Assembly: GCF_017848315.1 (NCBI RefSeq)
Contig: NZ_JAFKEC010000035.1
Coordinates: 1-51,756, forward strand
From: Pseudomonas palmensis
GTDB lineage: Bacteria > Pseudomonadota > Gammaproteobacteria > Pseudomonadales > Pseudomonadaceae
DNA: 51,756 nt
Reading direction: 5' to 3'
The number at the start of each line of letters is the position of its first letter. The stretch's first letter is position 1. This document shows positions 36,355-45,035 of this stretch, one piece after another. Under the pieces are notes generated by a model, which saw nothing but the letters and a program-made list of their open reading frames with translations, searched no databases and was not told the origin of the DNA. Made by a program: the position numbers and the translations under genes.

Positions 36355-36998
36355 GCGACCAGGCCTTCAACGACGCCGAGCGCGCGGCGGTCTACCGCGC
36401 CATCGGCGAGCGCCGCGACATGCGCCATTTCAGCGGCGGCGAGGTGGCCCCCGAGCTGCTGGCACGCCTGCTGCAGGCGGCGCACCAGGCCCCGAGCGTG
36501 GGTCTGATGCAGCCCTGGCGTTTCATCCGCATCACCCGTCGCGAGCTGCGCCAGCAGATCCAGGCGCTGGTGGAGCAGGAGCGGGTGCGCACCGCCGAGG
36601 CACTGGGGCAGCGTTCTGACGATTTCATGCGGCTCAAGGTCGAGGGCATCAACGATTGCGCCGAGGTGCTGGTGGCGGCGCTGATGGACGGGCGCGAGGC
36701 GCACATCTTCGGCCGTCGCACCTTGCCGGAAATGGACCTGGCCTCGCTGTCGTGCGCCATCCAGAACCTGTGGCTGGCGGCCCGTGCCGAGGGCCTGGGC
36801 ATGGGCTGGGTGTCGCTGTTCGAACCGCAGGCACTGGCCGACCTGCTGGGCATGCCGGCCGGTGCCAAACCGCTGGCGGTACTGTGCCTGGGCCCGGTCG
36901 AGGCGTTCTACGAGGCGCCCATGCTGGTGCTCGAAGGCTGGGCCCGCGAGCGGCCATTGAGCGAGATGCTCTACGAAAACCATTGGGGAGAGCGTTGA
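36351..36998 (+). CDS. bluB: 5,6-dimethylbenzimidazole synthase BluB
   Basis: A 215-residue nitroreductase-fold enzyme. BluB consumes reduced FMN and oxygen to make DMB, the lower ligand of B12. Marks: RRDMRHFSGG near residue 22, the flavin site QAAHQAPSVGLMQPWRFI, GINDCAEVLV, and GMGWVSLFEPQ. Its presence shows the lower ligand is made aerobically in this organism. It overlaps cobB and cbiB. Confidence 0.94.
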   Translation: MSDQAFNDAERAAVYRAIGERRDMRHFSGGEVAPELLARLLQAAHQAPSVGLMQPWRFIRITRRELRQQIQALVEQERVRTAEALGQRSDDFMRLKVEGINDCAEVLVAALMDGREAHIFGRRTLPEMDLASLSCAIQNLWLAARAEGLGMGWVSLFEPQALADLLGMPAGAKPLAVLCLGPVEAFYEAPMLVLEGWARERPLSEMLYENHWGER

Positions 36999-37906
36999 TG
37001 AGTGTGGCCTTGCTGAGTGTGGCCGGGGTGGCGCTGGATGCCTTGCTGGGCGAGCCCCGGCGTGCGCACCCGCTGGTCGCGTTCGGCCGTTATGCCGGAC
37101 GCCTGGAACAACGCTTCAATGCCGGCGGTCGTGGCTGGCGCAGCCATGGCGTCACCGCGTGGTTTCTGGCGGTGGTGCCCCTGACCCTGCTGGTGACTGT
37201 GCTGTCGTGGCTGCCCTACATCGGCTGGCTGGTGGAGATACTGGCGCTGTACTGCGCGCTGGGCCTGCGCAGCCTTGGCGAACATGTACGGCCCGTGGCC
37301 GAGGCGCTGCGTGGCGGCGACCTGGACGAAGCGCGCCGCCGCGTGGGCTACCTGGTCAGCCGTGAAACCGGCGAACTGGATGACACCGCCGTGGCGCGTG
37401 CCGCCACCGAATCGGTGCTGGAGAACGGTAGCGATGCAGTGTTCGCCGCCCTGTTCTGGTTCGTGGTGGCGGGGGCGCCAGGTGTGGTGCTGTATCGCCT
37501 GAGCAATACCCTGGATGCCATGTGGGGCTATCGCAACGAGCGCTTCGAGCGCTTTGGCTGGGCCGCAGCGCGCATCGACGATTTGCTCAACTATATTCCG
37601 GCGCGGCTGGTGGCCCTGACCTACGCGGTGCTGGGCAGGACGCGCCTGGCACTGAGCTGCTGGCGCCGTCAGGCGCCGTTGTGGGACAGCCCCAACGCCG
37701 GCCCGGTGATGGCAGCTGGCGCCGGTGCGCTGGGTGTCGAGCTGGGCGGCGCGGCGGTGTACCACGGCGAGCTCCACCAGCGCCCGCAACTGGGCGAAGG
37801 CCCGCCGGCCGATGCCTACGCCATCGAGCGTGGCTGGCAACTGGTGTGCAAGGGCGTGTGGTTGTGGTTGCTGCTGTTGTGCGTGGGGGCGCAATTCTAT
37901 GCTTGA
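36998..37906 (+). CDS. cbiB: Adenosylcobinamide-phosphate synthase CbiB
   Basis: A 302-residue inner membrane protein with about four to five helices (also called CobD in the P. denitrificans scheme). It joins the aminopropanol (phosphate) arm to adenosylcobyric acid. Conserved segments are LDALLGEPRRAHPLVAFGR, YLVSRETGELDDTAVARAATESVLENGSDAVFAALFWF, LYRLSNTLDAMWGYRN and WDSPNAGPVMAAGAGALGVELGG. The start overlaps the bluB stop by one base. Confidence 0.94.
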   Translation: MSVALLSVAGVALDALLGEPRRAHPLVAFGRYAGRLEQRFNAGGRGWRSHGVTAWFLAVVPLTLLVTVLSWLPYIGWLVEILALYCALGLRSLGEHVRPVAEALRGGDLDEARRRVGYLVSRETGELDDTAVARAATESVLENGSDAVFAALFWFVVAGAPGVVLYRLSNTLDAMWGYRNERFERFGWAAARIDDLLNYIPARLVALTYAVLGRTRLALSCWRRQAPLWDSPNAGPVMAAGAGALGVELGGAAVYHGELHQRPQLGEGPPADAYAIERGWQLVCKGVWLWLLLLCVGAQFYA

Positions 37907-38891
37907 ACACGGTGGTCGTTTGCAACGGGCGGTGCTGGAGTACGGCATCGCAGTGCAGGACTGGGTCGACCTGTCCAGCGGCATCGCGCCGTGGCCCTTC
38001 GCGATCCCCGAGATCCCGTTGCGCGCCTGGGCACGCCTGCCCGAAACCGACGATGGCCTGGAGCAGGCGGCCCGCGAGTACTACGGCGTGCCGCAACTGC
38101 TGCCGGTGGCCGGGTCCCAGGCCGCCATCCAGGCCCTGCCGCGCTTGCGTCGCAGTGGCAAGGTCGGTGTGCTGTCGCCGTGCTACGCCGAACATGCCGA
38201 GGGCTGGCGGCGCGCCGGGCACCGCGTGCGTGAAGTCGGCGAGGCCGAGGTGGAGTTCTTTCTCGACAGCCTCGATGTGCTGGTGGTGGTCAACCCCAAC
38301 AACCCCACCGGGCGCCTGTTGAGCGCCGAGCGCCTGCTGGGCTGGCACGCCCGCCTGGCCCAGCGCGGTGGCTGGCTGGTGGTGGATGAAGCGTTCATGG
38401 ACAACACCCCGCAACACAGCATCGCCGCCGAAACCTGGCGCAACGGGCTGATCGTGCTGCGCTCGTTCGGCAAGTTCTTCGGCCTGGCCGGTGTACGCCT
38501 GGGCTTCGTGCTGGCCGAACGCCAACTGCTGCAGCTGCTGGCCGAACAACTGGGGCCCTGGTCGATCGCCGGGCCCACGCGGGTGCTGGGCCAGGCCTGC
38601 CTGCTCGACCATGGCGCCCAGCAGCGCCAGATCACCCGCTGCGCCGAGGCCAGCACACGCCTGGCGCAGGTACTCGATGCTGCCGGCTTCACGCCGACCG
38701 GCGGCTGCGACCTGTTCCAGTACCTGGAGCTTGCCCACGCCGCGCAGTTGCACCAGTTCATGGCGCGGCGCGGCATCCTGCTGCGCCTGTTCGAGCACCT
38801 GGGCAGCCTGCGTTTCGGCCTGCCGGCCACCGACACCGATTGGCAGCGCCTGGTCCAGGCGCTGGACGACTACCGCAAGGAACACCCATGA
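37899..38891 (+). CDS. cobD: Threonine-phosphate decarboxylase CobD
   Basis: A 330-residue class I/II PLP aminotransferase-fold enzyme (CobD of Salmonella, named cobC in P. denitrificans). It decarboxylates threonine phosphate to aminopropanol phosphate for CbiB. N-terminal HGGRLQRA and DLSSGIAPWPF, VVVNPNNPTGRLL, VVDEAFMD and the cofactor lysine in RSFGKFFGLAGVRLGF near 200 are visible. It overlaps cbiB by 8 bases and cobQ by 4. Confidence 0.93.
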   Translation: MLEHGGRLQRAVLEYGIAVQDWVDLSSGIAPWPFAIPEIPLRAWARLPETDDGLEQAAREYYGVPQLLPVAGSQAAIQALPRLRRSGKVGVLSPCYAEHAEGWRRAGHRVREVGEAEVEFFLDSLDVLVVVNPNNPTGRLLSAERLLGWHARLAQRGGWLVVDEAFMDNTPQHSIAAETWRNGLIVLRSFGKFFGLAGVRLGFVLAERQLLQLLAEQLGPWSIAGPTRVLGQACLLDHGAQQRQITRCAEASTRLAQVLDAAGFTPTGGCDLFQYLELAHAAQLHQFMARRGILLRLFEHLGSLRFGLPATDTDWQRLVQALDDYRKEHP

Positions 38892-40342
38892 CCACCCTGA
38901 TGGTGCAAGGCACCACCTCCGATGCCGGCAAGAGCACCCTGGTGACCGCGCTGTGCCGCTGGCTGGCGCGCCAGGGCGTGGGTGTCGTGCCGTTCAAGCC
39001 GCAGAACATGGCACTCAACAGTGCGGTGACGGCCGACGGCGGCGAAATCGGCCGCGCCCAGGCGGTGCAGGCCCAGGCCGCCGGGCTGGCGCCGCACACC
39101 GACATGAACCCGGTACTGCTCAAGCCCAACAGCGAGACCGGAGCCCAGGTGATCGTGCATGGCCGCGCGGTCACCAGCATGAACGCGGTGGCCTATCACG
39201 ACTACAAGGCCATCGCCATGCAGGCGGTACTGGCCTCGCACCAGCGCCTGAGCGACGCCTACCCGGTGGTGATGGTGGAGGGCGCGGGCTCGCCGGCCGA
39301 AATCAATCTGCGGGCCGGGGACATCGCCAACATGGGGTTTGCCGAGGCGGTCGACTGCCCGGTGATCCTGATCGCCGATATCAACCGCGGCGGGGTGTTC
39401 GCACACCTGGTCGGCACACTGGAGCTGCTGTCGCCCAGCGAGCAGGCGCGGGTCAAGGGCTTCGTGATCAACCGCTTTCGTGGCGACATCGCCCTGCTGC
39501 AGCCCGGCCTGGACTGGCTCGAGGCGCGTACCGGCAAGCCGGTGCTGGGCGTGCTGCCGTATGTGCTGGACCTGCATCTGGAAGCCGAGGATGGCCTGGA
39601 CCGGCGCCAAGGCCAGAAAGCCGCGCAGGTGCTCAAGGTGATCGTGCCGGTGCTGCCGCGCATCAGCAACCATACCGACTTCGACCCGCTGCGCCTGCAT
39701 CCGCAGGTGGATCTGCAGTTCATCGGGCCGGGCGACGCGATACCGCCGGCCGACCTGATCATCCTGCCGGGCTCCAAGAGCGTACGCAGCGACCTGGCGC
39801 ACCTGCGCGAGCGCGGCTGGGAGGAGGCGATAGCCCGCCACCTGCGCTACGGCGGCAAACTGCTGGGCATCTGTGGTGGCCTGCAGATGCTCGGGACCCA
39901 CGTGCATGACCCACTGGGCCTGGAAGGCGCCGCCGGCAGCAGCGCGGGCCTGGGCTGGCTGGACTACAGCACGCAGCTGGAGGCCGAGAAGCAGCTGCGC
40001 AATGTCAGCGGCACGCTGAACCTGGAGCAGGCGCCCGTCAGTGGCTACGAGATCCATGCCGGGGTCACCCGCGGGCCGGCGCTGGCGCAGCCCGCCGTAC
40101 AGTTGGCCGACGGTCGCAGCGATGGCGCGGTCAGCGCCGACGGGCAGATCCTGGCCACCTACCTGCACGGCCTGTTCGAGTCGCCGCATTCGTGCACGGC
40201 GCTGCTGCGCTGGGCTGGCCTGAACGATGTGCAGCAGGTGGACTACCATGCTCTGCGTGAACTGGACATCGAACGCCTGGCCGACCTGGTGGACACGCAC
40301 CTGGACGGCGCCCGGCTTCGTCAACTCTGCGGGCTGGACTGA
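38888..40342 (+). CDS. cobQ: Cobyric acid synthase CobQ
   Basis: A 484-residue amidotransferase that converts adenosylcobyrinate diamide to adenosylcobyric acid, amidating side chains b, d, e and g. The ATPase domain has VQGTTSDAGKSTLVTALCR and MVEGAGSPAEINLR; the glutamine domain has the cysteine in LGICGGLQMLG near 335, GYEIHAG and TYLHGLFE. Normal length. Overlaps cobD by 4 bases; cobU follows after one base. Confidence 0.95.
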   Translation: MTTLMVQGTTSDAGKSTLVTALCRWLARQGVGVVPFKPQNMALNSAVTADGGEIGRAQAVQAQAAGLAPHTDMNPVLLKPNSETGAQVIVHGRAVTSMNAVAYHDYKAIAMQAVLASHQRLSDAYPVVMVEGAGSPAEINLRAGDIANMGFAEAVDCPVILIADINRGGVFAHLVGTLELLSPSEQARVKGFVINRFRGDIALLQPGLDWLEARTGKPVLGVLPYVLDLHLEAEDGLDRRQGQKAAQVLKVIVPVLPRISNHTDFDPLRLHPQVDLQFIGPGDAIPPADLIILPGSKSVRSDLAHLRERGWEEAIARHLRYGGKLLGICGGLQMLGTHVHDPLGLEGAAGSSAGLGWLDYSTQLEAEKQLRNVSGTLNLEQAPVSGYEIHAGVTRGPALAQPAVQLADGRSDGAVSADGQILATYLHGLFESPHSCTALLRWAGLNDVQQVDYHALRELDIERLADLVDTHLDGARLRQLCGLD

Positions 40343-40343
40343 C

Positions 40344-40859
40344 ATGCTCAAGCTGATTCTTGGCGGCGCCCGATCGGGCAAGAGCCGCCTGGCCGAACAA
40401 TACGCCGTCGACAGCGCGCTGGCGGTGACCTATATCGCCACCAGCGAGCCGCTGGACGGTGAAATGAATGCCCGCGTGCAACTGCACCGTGCGCGTCGCC
40501 CTGCCGAGTGGGCGCTGATCGAGGAGCCGCTGGCGCTGGCGCAGGTGCTGCGCGAAACCGCCGCGCCCGAGCGTTGCCTGCTGGTGGACTGCCTGACCCT
40601 GTGGCTGACCAACCTGCTGATGCTCGAAGACCCCGAGCGCCTGGCCGCCGAGCGCGATGCACTGCTGGACTGCCTGGCGCAGTTGCCGGGTGAAATCATC
40701 CTGGTCAGCAACGAGACCGGCCTGGGCGTGGTGCCCATGGGCGAGCTGACCCGTCGTTACGTCGATGAAGCCGGCTGGCTGCATCAGGCCATTGCCGAAC
40801 GTTGCCAGCACGTGGTGCTGACCGTTGCCGGCCTGCCACTTACGCTCAAGGGAGCCTGA
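40344..40859 (+). CDS. cobU: Adenosylcobinamide kinase/guanylyltransferase
   Basis: A 171-residue bifunctional enzyme (CobU/CobP). P-loop LGGARSGKSRLAEQ at residues 6-19; the guanylylated histidine is expected in VQLHRARRPAEW near 45; VDCLTLWLTNLLM and VSNETGLGVVPMGELTRRYVDEAGWLHQ are family signatures. It phosphorylates adenosylcobinamide and activates it to GDP-cobinamide. Two bases separate it from cobT. Confidence 0.95.
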   Translation: MLKLILGGARSGKSRLAEQYAVDSALAVTYIATSEPLDGEMNARVQLHRARRPAEWALIEEPLALAQVLRETAAPERCLLVDCLTLWLTNLLMLEDPERLAAERDALLDCLAQLPGEIILVSNETGLGVVPMGELTRRYVDEAGWLHQAIAERCQHVVLTVAGLPLTLKGA

Positions 40860-40861
40860 AC

Positions 40862-41917
40862 ATGAGTCAAAACTGGTGGCAGAACGCGTGTCAGCCGATC
40901 AATCTGGCTGTGCGCGAACAGGCGCTGGAGCGCCAGCGCGAGCTGACCAAGCCAGCCGGCTCACTGGGCCGGCTGGAGCAGGTTGCGGTGGAGCTGGCCG
41001 GCTTGCAGGGCAAGCTCAAGCCTGGCGTGCGGCAGGTATGGATCGCGATTTTCGCGGGCGATCACGGCGTGGTGGCCGAGGGGGTTTCGGCCTATCCGCA
41101 GGTGGTCACCCGGCAGATGCTGCAGAACTTCGTCGGCGGCGGCGCAGCCATCAGCGTGCTGGCCCGCCAGTTGGGTGCGCAGCTGGAGGTGGTCGACCTG
41201 GGGACGGTCGACCTGACCCTGGAACTTGCCGGTGTACGCCATCTGCGCATCGGGGCGGGCACCGCCAACTTCGCCCAGGTGCCGGCAATGACCGCCGAGC
41301 AGGGGCGCCTGGCGCTGCAGGCCGGGCGCGAGAGCGCCTTGCGTGCGCGTGATGCCGGGGCGCAACTGTTCATCGGCGGCGAAATGGGCATCGGCAACAC
41401 GGCCTCTGCCAGTGCGGTGGCCAGTGCATTGCTCAAATGCACCCCTGGCGAGCTGACCGGCCCCGGCACTGGCCTGAATGCTGCCGGTGTCGAACACAAG
41501 ACCCGCGTGATCGAACGCGCGCTGCTCACCCACGCGGCGCTGGCCGACGACCCATTGGAGCAGCTGTTGTGCTTTGGCGGCTTCGAGATTGCCGCGCTGG
41601 TGGGGGCGTACCTGGCGTGCGCGCAGCAAGGCATCGTGGTGCTGGTGGACGGTTTTATCTGCACCGTGGCGGCGCTGGTTGCAACGCGCATCAACCCCGG
41701 TTGCCGGGCCTGGCTGCTGTTCGGTCATCGCGGCGCCGAGCCCGGGCACCAGCGGGTGCTCGAAGCGTTGCAGGCGCAACCGCTGCTGGAGCTGGGCCTG
41801 CGCCTGGGCGAGGGCAGCGGGGCGGCGCTGGCGGTACCGCTGCTGCGCATGGCCTGCGACCTGCACGGGCAGATGGCGACCTTCGCCGAGGCGGCGGTGG
41901 CGGACCGCGATACATGA
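40862..41917 (+). CDS. cobT: Nicotinate-nucleotide:DMB phosphoribosyltransferase CobT
   Basis: A 351-residue enzyme that makes alpha-ribazole 5'-phosphate from DMB and nicotinate mononucleotide. The catalytic glutamate is Glu317 in LGEGSGAALAVPLL, the same number as in Salmonella CobT. Other marks: TKPAGSLGRLE, FAGDHGVVAEGVSAYPQ, MGIGNTASASAV and FCGFE-like FGGFEIAALVG. Overlaps the phosphatase gene by 4 bases. Confidence 0.96.
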   Translation: MSQNWWQNACQPINLAVREQALERQRELTKPAGSLGRLEQVAVELAGLQGKLKPGVRQVWIAIFAGDHGVVAEGVSAYPQVVTRQMLQNFVGGGAAISVLARQLGAQLEVVDLGTVDLTLELAGVRHLRIGAGTANFAQVPAMTAEQGRLALQAGRESALRARDAGAQLFIGGEMGIGNTASASAVASALLKCTPGELTGPGTGLNAAGVEHKTRVIERALLTHAALADDPLEQLLCFGGFEIAALVGAYLACAQQGIVVLVDGFICTVAALVATRINPGCRAWLLFGHRGAEPGHQRVLEALQAQPLLELGLRLGEGSGAALAVPLLRMACDLHGQMATFAEAAVADRDT

Positions 41918-42483
41918 TCGTCGACCTGCTGCGTCATGGTGAAACCGAACTGGGCGGTGGGCTGCGCGGCAGCCTGGACGACGCGCTGACCGAACTTGGC
42001 TGGGCGCAGATGCGTGCGGCTGTGGTCGAGGGCGGGCCGTGGACGCGGATCATCAGCTCGCCGCTGCAGCGCTGCGCGCGATTTGCCGAAGAACTTGCCG
42101 GCCAAGTGGGCGTGCCCATGCAACTGGAGGCCGGCCTGCAGGAGCTGCACTTCGGCGACTGGGAGGGGCGCAGCACCGCCGACCTCATGCTTACCGACGA
42201 ACAGGGCCTGGGGCTGTTCTGGGCCGACCCTTATGCCTTCACGCCGCCGGGTGGCGAGCCGGTCACGGCGTTTGCCGAGCGGGTGCTGGCGGCCATGGCG
42301 CGGGCGTACCAGGCCCACGTCGGCGAGCGCGTGCTGCTGGTGACCCACGGCGGCGTGATGCGCCTGCTGCTGGCCCGTGCCCGCGGCCTGCCGCGCGAGC
42401 AGCTGCTGCAGGTGGTGGTCGGGCACGGCGCGGTGCACCGTCTGCATTGCGCGGCCGACGGTCGTTTCGCGGAAATCGCCTGA
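41914..42483 (+). CDS. cobC: Alpha-ribazole phosphatase (histidine phosphatase family)
   Basis: A 189-residue phosphoglycerate-mutase-like histidine phosphatase with the RHG motif LLRHGETE near residue 5 and the second histidine in LLVTHGGVMR near 145; SSPLQRCARFAEEL and ELHFGDWEGR are also typical. Between cobT and cobS its likely role is removal of the 5'-phosphate of alpha-ribazole or of adenosylcobalamin phosphate. The name cobC follows Salmonella usage. Its stop overlaps cobS by one base. Confidence 0.92.
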   Translation: MIVDLLRHGETELGGGLRGSLDDALTELGWAQMRAAVVEGGPWTRIISSPLQRCARFAEELAGQVGVPMQLEAGLQELHFGDWEGRSTADLMLTDEQGLGLFWADPYAFTPPGGEPVTAFAERVLAAMARAYQAHVGERVLLVTHGGVMRLLLARARGLPREQLLQVVVGHGAVHRLHCAADGRFAEIA

Positions 42484-43211
42484 TGCAGGCGTTCTGGATT
42501 GCCCTGCAGTTTCTCAGCAGCCTGCCGGTGCGCCTGGCGGGCATGCCCGCGCCCGAGCAGATGGGGCGCTCCCTGCTGTGCTACCCGCTGGTGGGGCTGT
42601 TGTTCGGCGGGGTGCTGTGGGCGGCCAGCGCGCTGCTGGCGGGCAGCCCGCCGATGCTGCAGGCGGCCCTGCTGCTGTGCATCTGGGTGTGGTTGAGCGG
42701 TGCGTTGCACCTGGATGGCCTGGCCGACAGCGCCGATGCCTGGCTGGGCGGGTTCGGCGATCGCGAACGCACCCTGACGATCATGAAGGACCCGCGCAGC
42801 GGGCCGATTGCGGTGGTGACGCTGGTACTGGTGCTGCTGCTCAAGTTCTGCGCGTTGCTCGCGCTGGTCGACAGCGGGCAGGCGGTGGGCCTGCTACTGG
42901 CACCGGTACTGGGGCGGGCGGCGATGCTGGGGTTGTTCCTGTGCACGCCGTATGTGCGCGCAGGCGGCCTGGGACAGGCGCTGGCCGAGCATCTGCCGCG
43001 TGGCGAAGCCAAGGCCGTGTTGCTGGCGACCGGTTTGGGGTGCCTGGTGCTGGCGGGATGGAACGGTATCCTGGCCGTGGGCGTGGCGCTGCTGGTGTTC
43101 GCGCTGCTGCGCCAGGTGATGCTCAAGCGCCTGGGGGGCACCACCGGGGATACAGCAGGGGCGTTGTTGGAGCTGCTGGAGCTGGCGGTGGTGGTAAGCC
43201 TGGCACTCTGA
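42483..43211 (+). CDS. cobS: Adenosylcobinamide-GDP ribazoletransferase CobS
   Basis: A 242-residue inner membrane cobalamin synthase (CobS/CobV) with about six helices. It joins GDP-cobinamide to alpha-ribazole, the last step. FLSSLPV near the start, LHLDGLADSADAWLGG, MKDPRSGPIAV and LGRAAMLGLF carry the conserved acidic active-site residues. Last gene of the operon; I see no clear terminator after it. Confidence 0.94.
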   Translation: MQAFWIALQFLSSLPVRLAGMPAPEQMGRSLLCYPLVGLLFGGVLWAASALLAGSPPMLQAALLLCIWVWLSGALHLDGLADSADAWLGGFGDRERTLTIMKDPRSGPIAVVTLVLVLLLKFCALLALVDSGQAVGLLLAPVLGRAAMLGLFLCTPYVRAGGLGQALAEHLPRGEAKAVLLATGLGCLVLAGWNGILAVGVALLVFALLRQVMLKRLGGTTGDTAGALLELLELAVVVSLAL

Positions 43212-43333
43212 AGGGGCTGTCAGGAGCTCTTCGCTGCGGTCATGAATCTGTAGTGTTTTGCAACTGAATGCAGCACGTTGTCAGCCTTCGCAAGCGCTAG
43301 CCTTACGTTCCTCTGTCTTTGCGGGGTGCCCCG

Positions 43334-44527
43334 ATGCGCAACCAGCTGCTGGCCTGCCTTATTGCCTGTTCGTCCCTGCCGGCCCACGCCGCCGACCTGA
43401 TCGACTTCTGGAACACGCCGCGCCATGGCGGCAACAGCTTCAACCGCCTGCCGCCCGACCAGGCCTATTTCGAGGCGCTGCACGGCTACGGGGCGAGCTG
43501 GGTGCGGTTGTCCTATGACAAGTGGCAAGCGGCGCAGCGTGATTTTCTGCTCGGTAATGCCGATACCTACCAAGGGCTGCCGGCCGCCGACCTTGCCACG
43601 CTCAAGGCCACCCTGGACCGCGCGCACGCCGCAGGCCTCAAGGTCGTTATCACGCCCCTCTCACTGCCCGGCATGCGCTGGGCACAGAATAACGCCGGCC
43701 AGTTCGATGACCGGCTCTGGCAGGACAAGGCCTACTGGGCCCAGGCCGCCGACTTCTGGCGTGACCTGGCGCGGGCGCTCAAGGACCATCCGGCGGTGGC
43801 GGCCTACAACCTGATCAACGAACCGGCGCCCGAGAAACTCGGCGGCCTGGCCGAGCACGCCAGCGCCGAGCAGATGCACGCCTGGTACCGACAGCGGCAG
43901 GGCAGCACCCGCGACCTGCCGGCGCTGTATCGCCAGTTGGTGGCGGCGATACGCGAAGTCGATCCACTTACCCCGATCATGCTCGATGCCGGCTGGTACG
44001 CCGCGGCCGATGCCTTCGAGTACTGGCCTGGCGCGCTCGACGACCAGCGCCTGCTCTACAGCTTTCACATGTACGAACCCTACGCGGCCACCAGCGCGCC
44101 CAACCTGCAGCGCGCCACGCCCTATGCCTACCCTGGGCCCGCGCCCTTTGGCGGTAGCGTTGCGCAATGGAACAAGGCCCGGGTGCAGCAGTATCTGCAG
44201 CGCCCGCTGGACTGGGCCGGCAGGCACGCGGTGCCGGCCAATCGCCTGGTGGCCGGCGAGTTCGGCTGCATGCGCCGCTGGGCGGGCTGTACCGCCTATC
44301 TGGAGGATGTACTGGGCACCCTCGATCGCCAGCAGGTGCACTGGGCCTTCTACAGCTTTCGCGAAGACAGTTGGGACGGGATGGACTACGAGCTGGGCAG
44401 CGCCAAAGTGCCGTGGGCTTATTGGCAGGCGATCGAAAAGGGCCTGCCGGACCCGCTCAAGCGCACGCCCTCCAACCTGTTGGAACCGATTCGAAAACGC
44501 CTTGCCCTCAATGGCGTACCCCACTGA
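43334..44527 (+). CDS. Glycoside hydrolase family 5 (cellulase-like), secreted
   Basis: A 397-residue exported TIM-barrel hydrolase. Signal peptide to about residue 19 (SLPAHA). The acid/base is Glu163 in YNLINEPAPE and the nucleophile Glu309 in LVAGEFGCM, the two positions expected for GH5; SFHMYEPY and WAFYSFREDSWDGMDYELG complete the active site. Possible substrates are beta-glucans or a self-made exopolysaccharide; the sequence does not decide. The ATG at 43334 gives the signal peptide directly. It lies 122 bases after cobS and is probably not part of that operon. Confidence 0.88.
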   Translation: MRNQLLACLIACSSLPAHAADLIDFWNTPRHGGNSFNRLPPDQAYFEALHGYGASWVRLSYDKWQAAQRDFLLGNADTYQGLPAADLATLKATLDRAHAAGLKVVITPLSLPGMRWAQNNAGQFDDRLWQDKAYWAQAADFWRDLARALKDHPAVAAYNLINEPAPEKLGGLAEHASAEQMHAWYRQRQGSTRDLPALYRQLVAAIREVDPLTPIMLDAGWYAAADAFEYWPGALDDQRLLYSFHMYEPYAATSAPNLQRATPYAYPGPAPFGGSVAQWNKARVQQYLQRPLDWAGRHAVPANRLVAGEFGCMRRWAGCTAYLEDVLGTLDRQQVHWAFYSFREDSWDGMDYELGSAKVPWAYWQAIEKGLPDPLKRTPSNLLEPIRKRLALNGVPH

Positions 44528-44548
44528 ACGCTTGCATCCTGGAAACTC

Positions 44549-44562
44549 CGGGTATATACACG
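44549..44562. promoter_or_regulatory. Operator-like palindrome upstream of marR-type gene
   Basis: CGGGTATATACACG, one mismatch from a perfect 14-base palindrome. It lies 6 bases before the MarR-type start codon, where binding would block transcription or translation start. The perfect version occurs upstream of the MFS gene that follows. Confidence 0.7.
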
Positions 44563-44567
44563 CATCT

Positions 44568-44972
44568 ATGTTGAAGAGCCATTGCATCTGTACTCATCTG
44601 CGCCGGGCCGCCCGTGGGGTCAGCCGGCACTATGACGAAGCCCTTGTGGGCTTCGGCATCAATGTCGCCCAGTTTTCCCTGCTGCGGCATCTGCAGCGTC
44701 TCGATCAGCCCAGCATCTCGGTGCTGGCCGAGTCCATGGGCCTGGATCGCAGCACGCTGGGTCGCAACGTGCGGGTGCTGGAAGCCGACGGCCTGGTGGC
44801 GTTGGCCGAAGGTGTCGACTTGCGCAACCGCATCGTACTGCTGACGGAGAAGGGCCTGGCGCGCCTGGTAGCCGCCACGCCTGCCTGGGAGCAGGCCCAG
44901 GATGCCCTGGTGAGCAACCTTGGCGAAGGGCAGCGCGATGAACTGGTGCGCCTGTTGGAACAGTTGGCTTGA
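44568..44972 (+). CDS. MarR family transcriptional regulator
   Basis: A 134-residue winged-helix regulator. The DNA-binding part is INVAQFSLLRHLQRLDQPSISVLAESMGLDRSTLGRNVRVLEADGLVAL, with the wing in DLRNRIVLLTEKG. Flanking helices (about 1-30 and 100-134) would form the dimer. N-terminal Cys7 and Cys9 (HCICTHL) could give redox sensitivity, but this is only a guess. The ATG at 44568 was chosen on family alignment; no strong ribosome site precedes it. It is followed by an MFS permease gene, its likely target, with a shared palindrome ahead of both genes. Confidence 0.88.
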   Translation: MLKSHCICTHLRRAARGVSRHYDEALVGFGINVAQFSLLRHLQRLDQPSISVLAESMGLDRSTLGRNVRVLEADGLVALAEGVDLRNRIVLLTEKGLARLVAATPAWEQAQDALVSNLGEGQRDELVRLLEQLA

Positions 44973-44990
44973 GCGTATTACACCAATAAG

Positions 44991-45004
44991 CGGGTATATA
45001 CCCG
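44991..45004. promoter_or_regulatory. Perfect palindromic operator upstream of MFS gene
   Basis: CGGGTATATACCCG is a perfect 14-base palindrome, 31 bases before the permease start. It matches 13 of 14 bases of the element ahead of the MarR-type gene. The TATATA centre could double as a -10 region, giving simple repression. Confidence 0.75.
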
Positions 45005-45035
45005 TGTAACCTTGCGGCGGTCTGGGAGAACAAGA

